The notes below the pieces were generated by a model. That model saw only the letters and a program-made list of their open reading frames with translations, searched no databases and was not told the origin of the DNA. This document shows positions 24,309-35,890 of a DNA stretch of 64,000 nt, piece by piece. The stretch is from Siphonodentalium dalli (lineage: Eukaryota; Mollusca; Scaphopoda; Gadilida; Siphonodentaliidae), in NCBI GenBank assembly GCA_032622095.1, contig CP136066.1:103129319-103193318 (forward strand), read 5' to 3'. The stretch's first letter is position 1. Each line of letters begins with the position of its first letter. The translations under genes and the position numbers were made by a program.

Positions 24309-24580
24309 ATAACCCTTTCATGGCAGGAGCTTCCTGAAATTTTGCGAAAAACCCTGTGCCAATGAATTCTCTTATATATGCGAATCTCCCATAGGGAGCC
24401 TCTCATATACACATGTATAAGAGAATTCATTGGCCTAACAATATTTACCTTGATCTTGTAAGCCAGTGCTTTCTTTTATATATGCGAGGCTCCCTGTGGG
24501 AGACTCGCATATATAAAAGAATGCACTGACACAGGGTCTTTAATGCTGCACCAGCGTAGCTCCCATCATGAAAGGGCTAA
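24309..24580 (+). mobile_element. HP-B copy 3
   Basis: aACCCTTTCATGGCAGGAGC to CATGAAAGGGCTAA, both hairpins intact; edges decayed from TTAA. Confidence 0.85.
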
Positions 24581-24685
24581 TCAGATAAAGTCTTGGTTTG
24601 ATAATTTGTTTTGCTACGAATTCATTCCACTGTCTGCCTTGCAGGAAAAATCTTTCAGGGACATCTAAACAGGGATATGGGATGT

Positions 24686-24701
24686 GGGGGGGGGGGGGGG
24701 G
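24686..24701 (+). repeat. Poly-G tract
   Basis: Sixteen G in a row, the longest homopolymer seen; likely length-variable. Confidence 0.85.
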
Positions 24702-25621
24702 CAGTTTCATACTGATGAACCACAAATTTTCAAAAGGAAGATATTCCATATTCTAAACTACACAAAGGTTGGAATTTAGAAGTAATGAAGTTTGTAGAAT
24801 AAATAACTTTTCAAATTGGAATTTAATGATTTTTATGTGAAATATATGAACTTTTCTGATGTAAATTTGAATTTCTAGTTAGATAGATTAAATTTTTTTT
24901 ATTATTTTTAAAGCCACGAAAGGTGTTCGTAATAAGGCTAAAACGTTATGTCAATTTCACCTTAGAAGTAGCAAATAACATGCACTATAAAGATATCGCA
25001 CACAGGTATATCACCTAACATTGCTTCTTAAAGTGTCCAAATTTTACATATGACGGTATTTGCAAAAGTGCTACATACAATTGATGATTTCTTGAGTTCT
25101 AATACCAAGAAATAAATGTTAAGAGACTCCAGTACCACCATTGTTGGCAATGTTCTATTGATCGTTATCTGTATTTTAGAGTTATTGTTCTTCACTTTAA
25201 TAAAATGACAACAAAGACGCCTGTTACATCTTTTCTGAAAACGCAAGTATTTCAACACACCATACCTCGTCACTGGGAGAATTATAAATAATGAAAATAA
25301 TAACAAATTTGATCTATTGTTTACATGTTCTCCATTGTAATAGTATTACAAGCTTTGTATTATTTTCAGCTTTACCTACAACGAACACCTTACCATGAAC
25401 GCCTTCCGTATCTTTAATTCTTTTTTTGGTATGGAGGAGTCGCAGTTCAAAAGTTTCAAGTCAAGGTGTGGGGTTTGGAAATTTGGAGGTAGACACTCCT
25501 CACCATTGGTGACCCCCCCAGGTATGTCCCTGAAATCTGTCCCACAGTAATGAGAGAGTATTGTCAAATTCAGTCTTAGAATATCCATACTATTACCACA
25601 TCGTCAGGACTCAAAAATGTA
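24702..25621. other. No gene seen
   Basis: Unassigned AT-rich DNA. ctaaaacgttatgtcaattt near 24930 has no partner here. Confidence 0.35.
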
Positions 25622-25836
25622 TACAGTAATGCCCTAAATAACTGACTCCTTAACCACAGCAGAATTATGGGTAATTTTTCAGGATTTAGTCGGAAATATA
25701 GCTTGTTGCCATTCATCGGAAAGCTCTGTGAGAGCTTTCCAATGAATGGCAACAAGCCATATTTCCAACTAAATCCTAAAAAATTACCCATAATTCTGCT
25801 GTGGTTAAATAGTCAATTATTTAGGGCATTACTGTA
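25622..25836. mobile_element. PAL-A copy 4, full length
   Basis: TA-CAGTAATGCCCTAAATAAC to GGGCATTACTG-TA, 215 bp. Both arms carry the variant taatttttcagg / cctaaaaaatta. Confidence 0.92.
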
Positions 25837-26119
25837 CCTGTCAACACAGGTTTCCTGGTTTAATACAGGTAGAATCTTGAGCTACTTTTCACCCATGGAA
25901 GCTGGGCTTGTGACATGTGACTGGTCAAACTTTCAAAACATTGGAATCCTGGCACATGTATGTAGCATGTCTGACAAAACAAACACAATTATGATTCTGT
26001 AAAGTCCAGAAATCACTTTCAGAAAATTCAACCGTTTTATTTTATACTGTTTTCCAATATCATGTTTTCTGATATGGTACTGCATTTTTACCAATGTTCA
26101 AATGAATTAATATGGAAAT

Positions 26120-26512
26120 ATGGTGCCAGACACTGTGGGGTAGCATCACTAAAATCACCTTCTGGTGACCTCATTCATTCTCTGGAAAGTATCTTTATTA
26201 CCAAATTAAAAAAAAAATGTACAAATTTATAGTTTCTTTAGAAAGTTTCTCATTCTTTTTTAGTTTAGCTTCTCTGTATCTCCAAATTTGCAGACGACAC
26301 AATGCATAATCAAGGTGCATAATAGGTGCACATCTTCACCATCTGGGAACTGAAATCTATGTCTAGGTCTTCCTTAGCAGATGAGGCCATGCAGAATGAG
26401 GTCCACAGAGGAAGAATTTGGTGATGCTACCCAGCTATACGGGGTTGCATCACTAAATTAACCCTCTGGGGACCTCATCCTGCAAATGTCTGCCACCATA
26501 TTTTCAGGCCTG
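26120..26512. mobile_element. TRI-G copy 2, decayed
   Basis: Interior matches copy 1 (tttagtttagcttctctgta, cataatcaaggtgc), with arms losing symmetry and the left end truncated. The right end ...tttcaggcctg overlaps the acceptor of the candidate exon at 26508. Confidence 0.75.
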
Positions 26513-26567
26513 CAAGAGAATGCCAACTTTCCCGAACATGAATTGATGTGGTCGCAGTATGGTGATG
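26508..26567 (+). CDS. Candidate internal exon, unknown gene
   Basis: A 60-bp segment sits between an acceptor (ccatattttcag, ending 26507) and a consensus donor GTAAGT (26568-26573). It reads LQENANFPEHELMWSQYGD with no stop, symmetric phase (2 bases in, 1 out), and a coding-like composition. I do not recognise the peptide. The acceptor CAG coincides with the degraded right end of a TRI-G transposon, whose family consensus also ends in ...CAGGCTTG, so either the transposon supplies the splice site or the resemblance is chance. Confidence 0.27.
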
Positions 26568-28323
26568 GTAAGTCTGCATATATCAACACAGTGTGTATAT
26601 ATATTGTAGATTTCAATATAATGCTGTCTGGGGAGATACCTTCTGGAAAAGTGAACAAATTGGATATTCTGCAAAATAAATTCAAAGTTTCTGACAAATT
26701 TTCATCACTGAATGAGCAATTGAGATGGAAAAATGTTTTTAAAATCTAATGTTGGTAGTAAACTTTGCTGAATGTGAATATGGTTCTATTATTTTCCAAG
26801 CAAATAAAAAAAAACATACTAGTACATAATATCAGGGACCTTCCTTGAAAAGTATGAAAAAAACATACAGAAAAAGGAATGTTGTAAAATTTACATTAAT
26901 GCTGACCTTCAGACGCATCACAATCATGTTTTATGCTTTAAAGTGAGCTAAAAACGTTATGGCCTTGGGTTTAAACTACTTGGCAGCAATTATGACCTTC
27001 CACCATATATCCATGTAATATTGTTTTATCTACAACACAATCGAAAAAATATCTGTCGAAATAATTTTTCTCCGACTGACGATTCACTTGAAATTAATTT
27101 TTATTGATAATATTCATCACCTGGCAAAGTTTTCTACCAACATGACAGAGATAGAAAAAATACTACGAGATAATATAAAATCTATTTTTACATATTGCTT
27201 AACCAGGAGGTCTTCACAAAGGGTCTTTGATTCAGAGACAATGTTATATTATACAGATGTATCAATTTTTTCTGGACCTCACTTATACCTCCTGACCTCT
27301 CTCATGTGCTACTGACATTCCTTGTAACAAATAGGGCACTAAAATTCATTTCTGAATTCTAGAGATCAGGTTGAATTCTCAACTATCTGGTATTTTCACA
27401 TTACCGGCAGTTACCGGTAGTTTTAAAATTTTCCAAATTTGGAAAATAAGTTAAGAATTAATAAATATGCCACAATTTCATATAGTATCTATATGCTAAT
27501 AGGTTTGAAAAGTCATATGTGCATATGCTTTGCTTACATTACATAATTTACATTGTTTTGTAACATGTTAAAAACTGAATCATAAAAAATATCTAGTTAA
27601 TTTTCAGGAATAACAAGCAAATGACCAACAATAACAAGCTTTGTCATCCAGTTTGTATAAAGTAATAATAAAATTTGTTACAAGGATGTTAGAAGAGACA
27701 GGGTCAAAAAGAGGTGCAGAACAAATTGTTTAATCGTAATTGGGTCCGCTCCTTCGATGCACAGTTCCATACAGTTATATCATACAGCCCGCACAATTAC
27801 ACGACCACTTTCCTAATCTCTAGTCTTTTTCGACTCTGTAAATTATCAACAAGAGAATAATAAGTATTTTCAACATTTACATAGTTTAAAACTCTATTTA
27901 CATTATCAACAAAATTATAAATTTTGCAATGTGAGTTAATTTGAGCGAGTTATTTTTTTTAATTAAAAGTTATTTTCATTCATTGGTGGAAAGCTGAGCT
28001 CCAGAGATCATTGACTACCTATACTATAGGGAAATTGGAAAAAATTTATGGAGAACCAAATGTGTGTATCATCTACTAACAATCTAAATGTCATGTGTAT
28101 GATGCAGGACATTTACAACTAGAAGTTGAAAGCTCCAAGCGACGTCCTGCCAATCACACAAATGGTGGCATATATTGTCAGCCGATAACCCACACATGCA
28201 GTTCTCAGTTCCGGCGTTTATTACACAATGTTCCTTCATTTTCATGTTATTTATTTTGGGAAGATTCTCGCATTATTTTATTAAAAAAAATTCATATTTA
28301 AACTTAAATGAGCGAATCTACAG
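26568..28323. other. Unassigned, possible intron
   Basis: AT-rich with no repeat family recognised. If both candidate plus-strand exons are real, this is intronic and further exons are missing. Confidence 0.3.
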
Positions 28324-28390
28324 GCAACTAGCGAATCCAGACTACACAGTTCTGGTAGAAAAGCAGGACAAAAAGCAGTACATTATACAG
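28324..28390 (+). CDS. Candidate internal exon, unknown gene
   Basis: A 67-bp segment (1 base + 22 codons) is bounded by ...ctacag (28318-28323) and a donor GTAGGT (28391-28396). It reads QLANPDYTVLVEKQDKKQYI plus IQ, a balanced, charged, coding-like peptide unlike the repeat-derived frames around it. The upstream frame is open to 28175, so the exon could begin earlier. The pyrimidine tract before the acceptor is poor. No family recognised. If real it belongs to a plus-strand gene together with 26508-26567, but the phases do not join directly. Confidence 0.25.
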
Positions 28391-28532
28391 GTAGGTTCCA
28401 TTCAGTGTTCCAAATAATTAGCCAGGACTAGTATAATTTTACACCAAGTGACATGTCATCAAAATGCTTTAAGATATTTTGACTACAAGATTAGTAGCTA
28501 AACTAAAATAATACATCTAGATTTTAGTCATT

Positions 28533-28791
28533 TTAAATCCTTTCTATACTAAAGCATCATTGATGAGTAGTTATCCCATAGATAATGTTCAGATAATGAG
28601 TACAATATGAATGTATCATTTGTTGAACCTATTATCTGAACATTTCCCTCAATAAATAGGAATCCTTCTGTACTATTATTTATCTGTCGTCTGCTTATGT
28701 TACCTGTACATCCCTGCAAATTAATAATAGATCATTCAGATGTACACTTTTTGACTGACTGGGAGAATCCATTTGGTATAAAAAGGGTTAA
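28533..28791 (+). mobile_element. TTAA-C copy 5
   Basis: TTAAATCCTTTCTATACTAA to AAAAAGGGTTAA, 259 bp; phrase ttgatgagtagttatcccat. Confidence 0.82.
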
Positions 28792-28884
28792 AGAGGTGTG
28801 TAGTAAGCATGATACAAGCAGTACAGAATATTCCTGGGTCAGTGATATAGGTTTGCACAAGTTTTGTCCATGGACCATTTACAA

Positions 28885-28985
28885 TAAAATTATCATGGGA
28901 CAAAATATTTATCAATAGTTTTGCATTTCAATTATAAAATTATCATGGGATGAAATTTATCAATCAATAGTTTTGCATTTGTCTG
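28885..28985 (+). repeat. Direct doubling of about 49 bp
   Basis: ataaaattatcatgggacaa ... tcaatagttttgcattt occurs twice in tandem (about 28885 and 28934). The flank at 28987-29022 (taggggtcatctggtgatgc) recurs inverted at 59936-59975. Confidence 0.75.
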
Positions 28986-29037
28986 CTAGGGGTCATCTGG
29001 TGATGCCCAATTTGTCTGGGGACAATGTGACTCACGT

Positions 29038-29251
29038 TTAACCCTTTCAGTGCCAAGTCCGATTTTTGAATCAACCCATATTTCCTTGATCATTTTTAAA
29101 ATTTATTGATTATAATAATGTGATACATTGATGGAAAGAGCTCTTAGAGCTCTTTCCATCAATGTATCACATTATTATAATCAATAAATTTGTAAAATGA
29201 TAAGGAAATATGGGTTGATTCAAAAATCGGACTTGGCACTGCAAGAGTTAA
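29038..29251. mobile_element. PAL-D copy 2, full palindrome
   Basis: TTAACCCTTTCAGTGCCAAG to CTTGGCACTGCAAGAGTTAA. Arms of about 105 bp are almost perfectly complementary and meet at agctcttagagct. 214 bp; copy 1 is a shortened version. Confidence 0.9.
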
Positions 29252-29339
29252 AGCAGAAAGATAGACCTCCATTTGCAGTGAGAGGCTGCACATATGGTGG
29301 GGAGGAGTGATAGCATAATACTTTGATAAATGAATAATC

Positions 29340-29465
29340 AGCAATTACTTCATTCCCATCTACTCATATATGATGAGGTGTTCATATAATAAGTTCAACA
29401 AGCTGCTATTATCAGAACACCCATACAAATGAATGAATTGGAATCCATATGGTGCTGTTTTTCCA
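29340..29465 (+). mobile_element. TTAA-C fragment
   Basis: Pieces ttcatataataagttcaaca and aacacccatacaaatgaatg only. Confidence 0.4.
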
Positions 29466-30237
29466 GCAATCTATACAATATAGATGATGTCGTATCATAT
29501 TGTTTGGCTTTCAATTTTGAACAAACTTGGGTCACGTGCATGTATATTATTGCAAATTTTTATACCATTTTGAAAGAACTGTTGTCAAAAAGTGTTTGAT
29601 ACCTTATATCACTGACCAAGTTTTCAAATTTAAACAATTTCAATTTCATGAGCCCTAGGAGATGTAGTCCAATGACCAGTGTGTGCTCAATTGAACTTTC
29701 CCAATGCAAAGGTGTATTCCTCATAAAATTTAAAAATTGCTCAAAACTGAGATATCAATTGAATGTTTATTATACATGAGGATAATTGCTTTAAAACAAT
29801 GCCTCAAAAACCATCATTAAATCACTGATATTTCATCATATAAATCAATCAAATGTTGGTTTACTCAACGGAAAGCTCCGGACAAAATCTTATGCACTTA
29901 TTGTTAATTTTAAAAATAATATAAAATTCAACAATTTTTGTAAAATTCCATCAATTCTGATCTTTGACAAATTAAGTTGAACAAACAACTTTGTATGTCA
30001 CCATATTTAAATAAACTATTTGGTTTTCCACGAAATGGGGAACTTTGTTTCTTTTCATTGAAAGATTTTCTAAACAACCATCAATAACTTACATGTAACA
30101 AGATATGCTGCATATTTATCAAACAATCAAAGCTCTATGTGGGATGTTTCGTGTTAAAATGACGTTAAACATGAGATGGTCAGAATCATGGAAACAATAT
30201 TTTGACTAAAAGTAGTAATTTTAATTTTAAAGTTATA
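29466..30237. other. No gene seen
   Basis: Unassigned AT-rich DNA. Confidence 0.35.
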
Positions 30238-30985
30238 CTGAGTTTAGTGTGCCTGTCATTTGCATAATGAGGTCCCCAGAGGGTGAATTTAGTGATGCTA
30301 TCCCACATAGCAGGCTAGCATCACAAAATATACCCTCTGGGGACCTCATTCTGCATGGCCTTATTATCTACTATGGGAGACATAGACTTGGATTGAGGTT
30401 CCCAAATGGGGAATATTGCGATGTACACCCATTGGGAACCTCGATTATGCAATGTGTCGTCTGTCAATTTGGGGATATAGAGAAACTAAACTAAAAAAGA
30501 AATAGAATCTATGTGAGAAAGTTTCTGTAGAAATTTGATAATAAAGAAACTTTCAAAGAAGTTGAGGCCTAAGCAGAATGAGGTCTGCAGAGGGTGAATT
30601 TAGTGATGCTAGCCCTCTATGTGGGATAGCATCACTAAATTCACCCTCTGGGGACCTCATTCTGCTTAGGCCTCATCTCTGGAAAGTTTCTTTATTATCA
30701 AATTTCTATAGAAACTTAGATTCTATTTCTTTTTAGTTTAGTTTCTTTATATCCCCAAACTGGCAAATGACACATTGCATAATCGAGGTTCCCAATGGGT
30801 GTACATTACAATATTCACCATTTGGGAACTTCAATCTGAGTCTATGTCTCCTATAGCAGATGAGACCATGCAGAATGAGGTCACCAGAGGGTGAATTTTC
30901 CGATGCTAGCCCGCATTGCGGGATAGCGTCACTAAATTGACCCTCTGGGAACCTCATTGTGCAAATGACAGGCACACTAAAATCA
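30238..30985. mobile_element. TRI-G inverted dimer
   Basis: From CTGAGTTTAGTGTGCCTGTC to GGCACACTAAAATCAG, 748 bp. The second half (from about 30615) mirrors the first, so the arms together form a near-palindrome of over 350 bp per side. The central hairpin is gcctaagcagaatgaggtc / gacctcattctgcttaggc. Confidence 0.85.
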
Positions 30986-32389
30986 GACTTGAACACAAAA
31001 GACCTCAGCTTTCAATCATCTGTAGAAATAGATGCAATCACTGAATTCCTCAGCAGAAGACAGCCATGAACGCTCTTTTATGTTTCACCATATAAGTAAA
31101 TAATAATCATAAAACACTCGGCTGGTGCACTCAATAAAAACAACCCCAATAATTACATAAGCTTTTTCAAATATGCCTCGATAAATAAGATATACATGTA
31201 TCAATTTTGAGTTATTACCCAAAAAATGTGACCACTTTTACAGGACAATCCCAGAAGTTATTTTGTATGGGGGGCCAAATTGACATATAATATTAGATTT
31301 CTCTAATAAGATATTAATCTAATGAGAAATTAATTTTGAATGGTATTTTTGTTAGTAGAAATTTGTAATAATAATAATTTCAGTGAATTTCTGAAAGATA
31401 AATCTTTGATATGTTTAATTGTTTTCTAGATTTACAAGATGTAGGAATACAATGTAGTCTGAAAAATTGTGTGAAGTTACTGAAGTGCAAAAATGATAAA
31501 TCCATAAATGCACCTAAGCTTTTGTAACACTCACCTGTCACCAGATCACGTCAACTGATACGATCAAACTTCACTAATGCAATACGAAATGCAATATGGC
31601 TACTATAAACCTCAATGGAAATCATAATAAAGAAATAAATGATTCAAAGCAATTAGGTGTAAATATAGTATAAAAACATCATTTAATATTCTGAAACTTC
31701 TTGAATTCCAAGTCAGTGATTTTCTGCATACTTGAAGCAATGTGGTTCTAAAATTTATAGAATATTAAGCATTAACGACATTATAGCAATAAAGTCACTC
31801 ACGAAACATCCCACATATAGCTCAAATTTCCCAAAGGCAGAATTCACTTTGTTATAGATCAGAGATTAGTTGTTCATACCAATCATCAATCAACTGTGAC
31901 CAAGCCTGACACTTGTACCATATCGCTAGATTTCACCCCCAATTCTAACTGTCTTTTGACAAGGCCCCATTTCATACTATGATTTAAAAAGGCTTGATTA
32001 CAAGCCAAATGTTACCCTTAACAAATTTCTCAAATAGAATCCAAAAGTGAACTAATATACAAGCCAAATTTGATCCCAAACAAAGGTTCATGTTAATACG
32101 ATCAAGCCTCCTCTGACAGAAGAACTATTTATTATTAACAGCACGAATTCGATGTTGATTCGATGGATGGACACAGGTGCACTATTAAAGCAGACGTAAG
32201 CAGAACCAAAGCATTGCTTCACTTTTGGAGAGAAGCCATTACCTCATTCAGATACCAGCCAGGCCTTATTTTTCCTCAGGATACCGGCCCACATCTAAAA
32301 CACACAAAAGTATTGTTATATACGTCACTTATTTCCGATTATGTTTGCTTCCCCACACCAGTGCTGGTGCTGCAGCAAGACCTTCACTT
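30986..32389. other. No gene seen
   Basis: Unassigned AT-rich DNA. Confidence 0.35.
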
Positions 32390-32525
32390 GGGTCGAAAAG
32401 TTATGTGAAATGTGCTGGCCGACCTGGCGTTCTAGAAAATACAGGAGTTTAAAAAAATGTGTTCCTCAATTTATTCAGAAGTGCAATTGCAATTGCCTTC
32501 CTGAATTTCACCAGTTAGAGTTTTT
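32390..32525 (+). repeat. Diverged duplicate block, copy 1
   Basis: gtgctggccgacctggcgtt, then ctagaaaatacaggag, then a cttcctgaatttcaccag tail. Matches 33431-33552 with substitutions and small gaps. In the same relative frame both copies read (E/C)MCWPTW-(R/H)-S-x-KY-(R/K). Confidence 0.7.
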
Positions 32526-32850
32526 TCATTACTTTATAACTTGGTTAGCAGACCCGACTGAAACATTATGATTTTGGGGTAGGAAAAAATTTAAATATGA
32601 CATGTACCATTTTTTTTATTTCGTTTTTGTCTTTAAAAACTAATGTGATGAAAACAAAACTGATTATTTTATGTACAAAATTACAACAGACTTAGATTTA
32701 TAGGTGACAAATTTTTTTGATTTTGATTTTAGGTGTATAGACTATATTATACAAGCTAAAATTTGGATTTCTGGTGGATAAGAAATAATTGCTTATTGAA
32801 TGATGATATCGGTTCCCGATACAAGAGACCTGATTTTGTTTCATTCAAGT

Positions 32851-33288
32851 CTGAGTTTAGTGTGCCTGTCATTTGCAGAATGAAGTCCTCAGAGGGTGAA
32901 TTTAGTGACGCTACCCCGCACAGTGGGCTAGCATCACTAAATTCACCCTCTGGGGACCTCATTCTGCTTAAGCCTCTGGAAAGTTTCTTTATTATAAAAT
33001 TTCTATAGAAATTTCTTCACATAGATTCTATTTTGTTTTAGTTTAGTTTCTCTATATCCCCAAATTGGCAGACAACACATTGCATAATCGAGGTTCCCAA
33101 TGGGTGTACATCACAATATTCACCACTTGGAAACTTCAGTCTGCATCTATGTCTCCCATAGCAGATGAGGCTATGCAGAATGAGGTCCCCAGAGGGTGAA
33201 TTTGGTGATGCTAGCCTGCTATGTGGATAGCATCACTAAAATCACCCTCTGGGGACCTCATTCTGCAAATGACAGGCACACTAAACTC
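32851..33288. mobile_element. TRI-G copy 3
   Basis: CTGAGTTTAGTGTGCCTGTC to GACAGGCACACTAAACTC, 438 bp, all three hairpins present. It lies between the two copies of the duplicated block at 32390 and 33431. Confidence 0.87.
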
Positions 33289-33430
33289 CGGCTTGTTTTC
33301 ATTGTTGTATTGACTAACTCATTTGTGTTTCAAAAGTGTCACTTTGTGATTTTCTAATTCATAGCTGCATGTTACATGCTACAAAAAGCCAAGACAACTG
33401 AAGCCTTATTTTAAGTTTTAAATTGATTTG

Positions 33431-33552
33431 GGTTGAACAGAAATATGGTATGTGCTGGCCGACCTGGCATTCTATAAAATACAAGAGATTAAAAGCTAGC
33501 ATTCCTCAATGTGTCTTGGAGTGCAACTGCCTTCTGAGTTTCAGCAGTTATT
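33431..33552 (+). repeat. Diverged duplicate block, copy 2
   Basis: Partner of 32390-32525: gtgctggccgacctggcatt, then ctataaaatacaagag, then gtgcaactgccttctgagtt. The flanks differ. Confidence 0.7.
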
Positions 33553-34080
33553 TGGACATGGCTCCTTCGAACCAGAAAATACATGTGTGTATGGATGCGG
33601 GACCTTTTTTTGACAAGTTTAATCAGCATGTGTTAGGTAATTATCTGAGATTTATGGTGTTTTTCATTAGCTTACAGGAATGGCATTTCATCCGCATGGT
33701 TATTTAAAACAGTTCACACCCTTTGTCTGTCTTATTTTCAGTTTTACATCAAACTTTGGGGGCGGGTCCCAAATTGCCCATGGGAAAAACAAAACTTGTG
33801 TTGGAGCAATGGGAGTCCGAGATCGGATAAAAAAGAAACTTGTGTTCCAGGGGTATTCCATGGTCCCAAAAACAAAAAAAACAAATTTCAACCTTGTATC
33901 CTGGAATTTTGTCCTTGTTTCGTTATTATGTATCTGGCTACCTGTTTCAGCACTACTATTGTTATTTCTATCTACATGCAGGCATCAGAGGTCCTCCAAG
34001 CAAGCAAAGTGAGCGAAAAAGTGTCTCTCTTGGTCTCAAACTTTGACAGCAGTAAGGCAAAAAAACTTCACCCTATCCCT
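33553..34080. other. No gene recognised
   Basis: Several overlapping open frames of 60-110 codons on both strands, none with a familiar motif. ttcccatgg / ccatgggaa-type short symmetry near 33780. Confidence 0.35.
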
Positions 34081-34275
34081 AATCCTAAACCAGTTACCTA
34101 TTGACCTACAAATGTAGGAATAAAAGCTCGGACATAATTATACATGTTGATAAGTCGAAAAAGGGGGATAACTCTACCAAAAAAAGTCTGAAAGACGTCA
34201 TAATCTCACAGGTGCACAGGTTCTGATGGATGGACAGACAAGCTGATTCCAGTACACCCCCCACCAACGAAGTAT
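34081..34275 (+). repeat. Single tandem-core unit and element end
   Basis: atgtaggaataaaagctcgg, aagtcgaaaaagggggataa and agacgtcataatctcacagg repeat the 4.7-5.1 kb unit, followed by gatggacagacaagctg and cagtacacccccc. Confidence 0.7.
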
Positions 34276-34612
34276 AATAATCGAAAGATCAGCCAACGGT
34301 GTGCAGGAGAATGGGACTTGCATGTGCGGAAACATCTTATTTGGATTGAATCCAGTTATTAGAATCAGTGGTCGCAGTGGACAGTTTGTTCTCACCACCC
34401 GACTATCGATTACACCTTTTGCTGCACATAGAACTGACAGCAATAACATAGTAATACATGTTACACATACATGCGGCTGAACCTGGCTATTATCTTGATA
34501 GTGAGATAATTCGACCTGGTGAACAGGCATGATACAGTAAACACTGGGCCTTATTTCAAATTGGTCCATTCAGTTCTTTCACAAAAATGCACATAATACC
34601 TCTGTTTGTATA

Positions 34613-34798
34613 TTAAATAGGACAGCCATTAAAGTCGGTACCTCCCTGCTCACAGTAATAGGGGGATGCATTTCCACAAGCGTGATGGTCTGTATATGTG
34701 TAGCAGCCCTCATAATTGGCTATGGCAATCAGCAATGCCGAAGCCATTTGCTGGGCCATGGCAAAGGATTGCCGTAGCAGATTGCCGAAGCCAAACAA
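34613..34798 (-). CDS. Cysteine-containing open frame, possible exon remnant
   Basis: This 61-codon minus-strand frame has a hydrophobic first half (SFAMAQQMASALLIAIANY) followed by GCYTYTDHHACG, then NASPYYCEQGGTDFNGC. That gives four cysteines in a small secreted-like arrangement and one N-A-S sequon. The segment has higher GC than its neighbours and does not match any repeat family seen here. There is no clear splice pair, promoter or partner exon. It could be a degraded exon, a very small gene or chance. Confidence 0.2.
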   Translation of the reverse strand: MFGFGNLLRQSFAMAQQMASALLIAIANYEGCYTYTDHHACGNASPYYCEQGGTDFNGCPI

Positions 34799-34858
34799 TC
34801 TTAATTAAAAGGGCTGTGTGTAGACATGGCAAAAAAAGTTTTGCAACTCAGAGCAGAT

Positions 34859-34933
34859 TACAGTAATGCCCTATATAAAGTTACCCATAATTCTGCTGTG
34901 GTTAAGGAGTCAATTATTTAGGGCATTACTGTA
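34859..34933. mobile_element. PAL-A copy 5, 75-bp remnant
   Basis: TA-CAGTAATGCCCTATATAAA joins directly to the right arm (gttacccataattctgctgt) ending GGGCATTACTG-TA. Most of the left arm and the loop are gone. Confidence 0.88.
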
Positions 34934-35673
34934 TAATGGAGATGTTTCCACTTCATTCCTTCTCTGTGGTAGTCAGTATGCCGCTTAACCCTTCAAACCC
35001 ATAACGTCAAAATATTTCCATAACAAAATAAGACTAAAAACAAATTGCAAAGGTTCAAAACTGAATTATCTTGTTACAAGTACTAAAAATAATAAAAAAT
35101 ACACCAATGATGAAACGGATGGTTGAGAATAATGAGTCAATATCAATAAAATACTGATAATAATACTAACTTTGCGATGGGGAAACGTGAAAATAATAAC
35201 TATGCTTATATGGTAACCAACTACCCATGATGTCACTACTTTATACGGTAATAGTATTCTGTGACATCTCTCCCCCTGTGCATCACCCCCTCATTGGTGA
35301 CAAGGAAGTATGTTTTTTCTTTGGCAGAACAGTTCAGAAATTAATTTTTTTTGTTACATTACCCAATTTATCTCCCCACCCTGGCCACTACATATTAAGG
35401 TAAGGTAAACATTCAGACGGAAGGGTGTACATAAATTTATTCTTATAGGGGAATGCTTAAATTTGAATATGGATTTAAATATATATAGCTTGGGAACCAG
35501 AGTATTAGAAGATAAGAATGTGGGCAAACAGTGTTAAACCAACTGAGGAAATGCATCTCCCTAATTAAGTTTACTGTACTGTTTATATTAAAAATTTATT
35601 GATAGATTGGTTTAACATAATTTCAGCTGATAGGTTATACCACAGCGTGTATCAAACAGAGGGCTATCAAACA
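34934..35673. other. No gene seen
   Basis: Unassigned AT-rich DNA. Confidence 0.35.
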
Positions 35674-35890
35674 TACACTAATGCCATATATAATTGACTC
35701 CTTAACCACAATAGAATTATGGGTAACTTTTCAGGATTTAGTTGGAAATATGGCTTGTTGCCATTCATCGGAAAGTTCTCAGTGAGAGCTTTCCGATGAA
35801 TGGCAACAAGCCATATTTCCAACTAAATCCTGAAAAGTTACCCATAATTCTGCTGTGGTTAAGGAGTCGATTATTTAGGGCATTACTGTA
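35674..35890. mobile_element. PAL-A copy 6, full length
   Basis: Left edge TA-CACTAATGCCATATATAA, right edge GGGCATTACTG-TA; 217 bp; both arms share tagttggaaatatgg. Confidence 0.92.

Noticed and set aside
30249-30996. Frames with MRSPEGEFSDA-type peptides (also 32756, 45908, 59417)
   Set aside because: Translation of TRI-G hairpin arms, not a protein family.
33680-34104. Overlapping 60-110-codon frames, with a tiny acceptor/donor pair giving ASEVLQASK
   Set aside because: A 30-bp exon with no context is not supportable.
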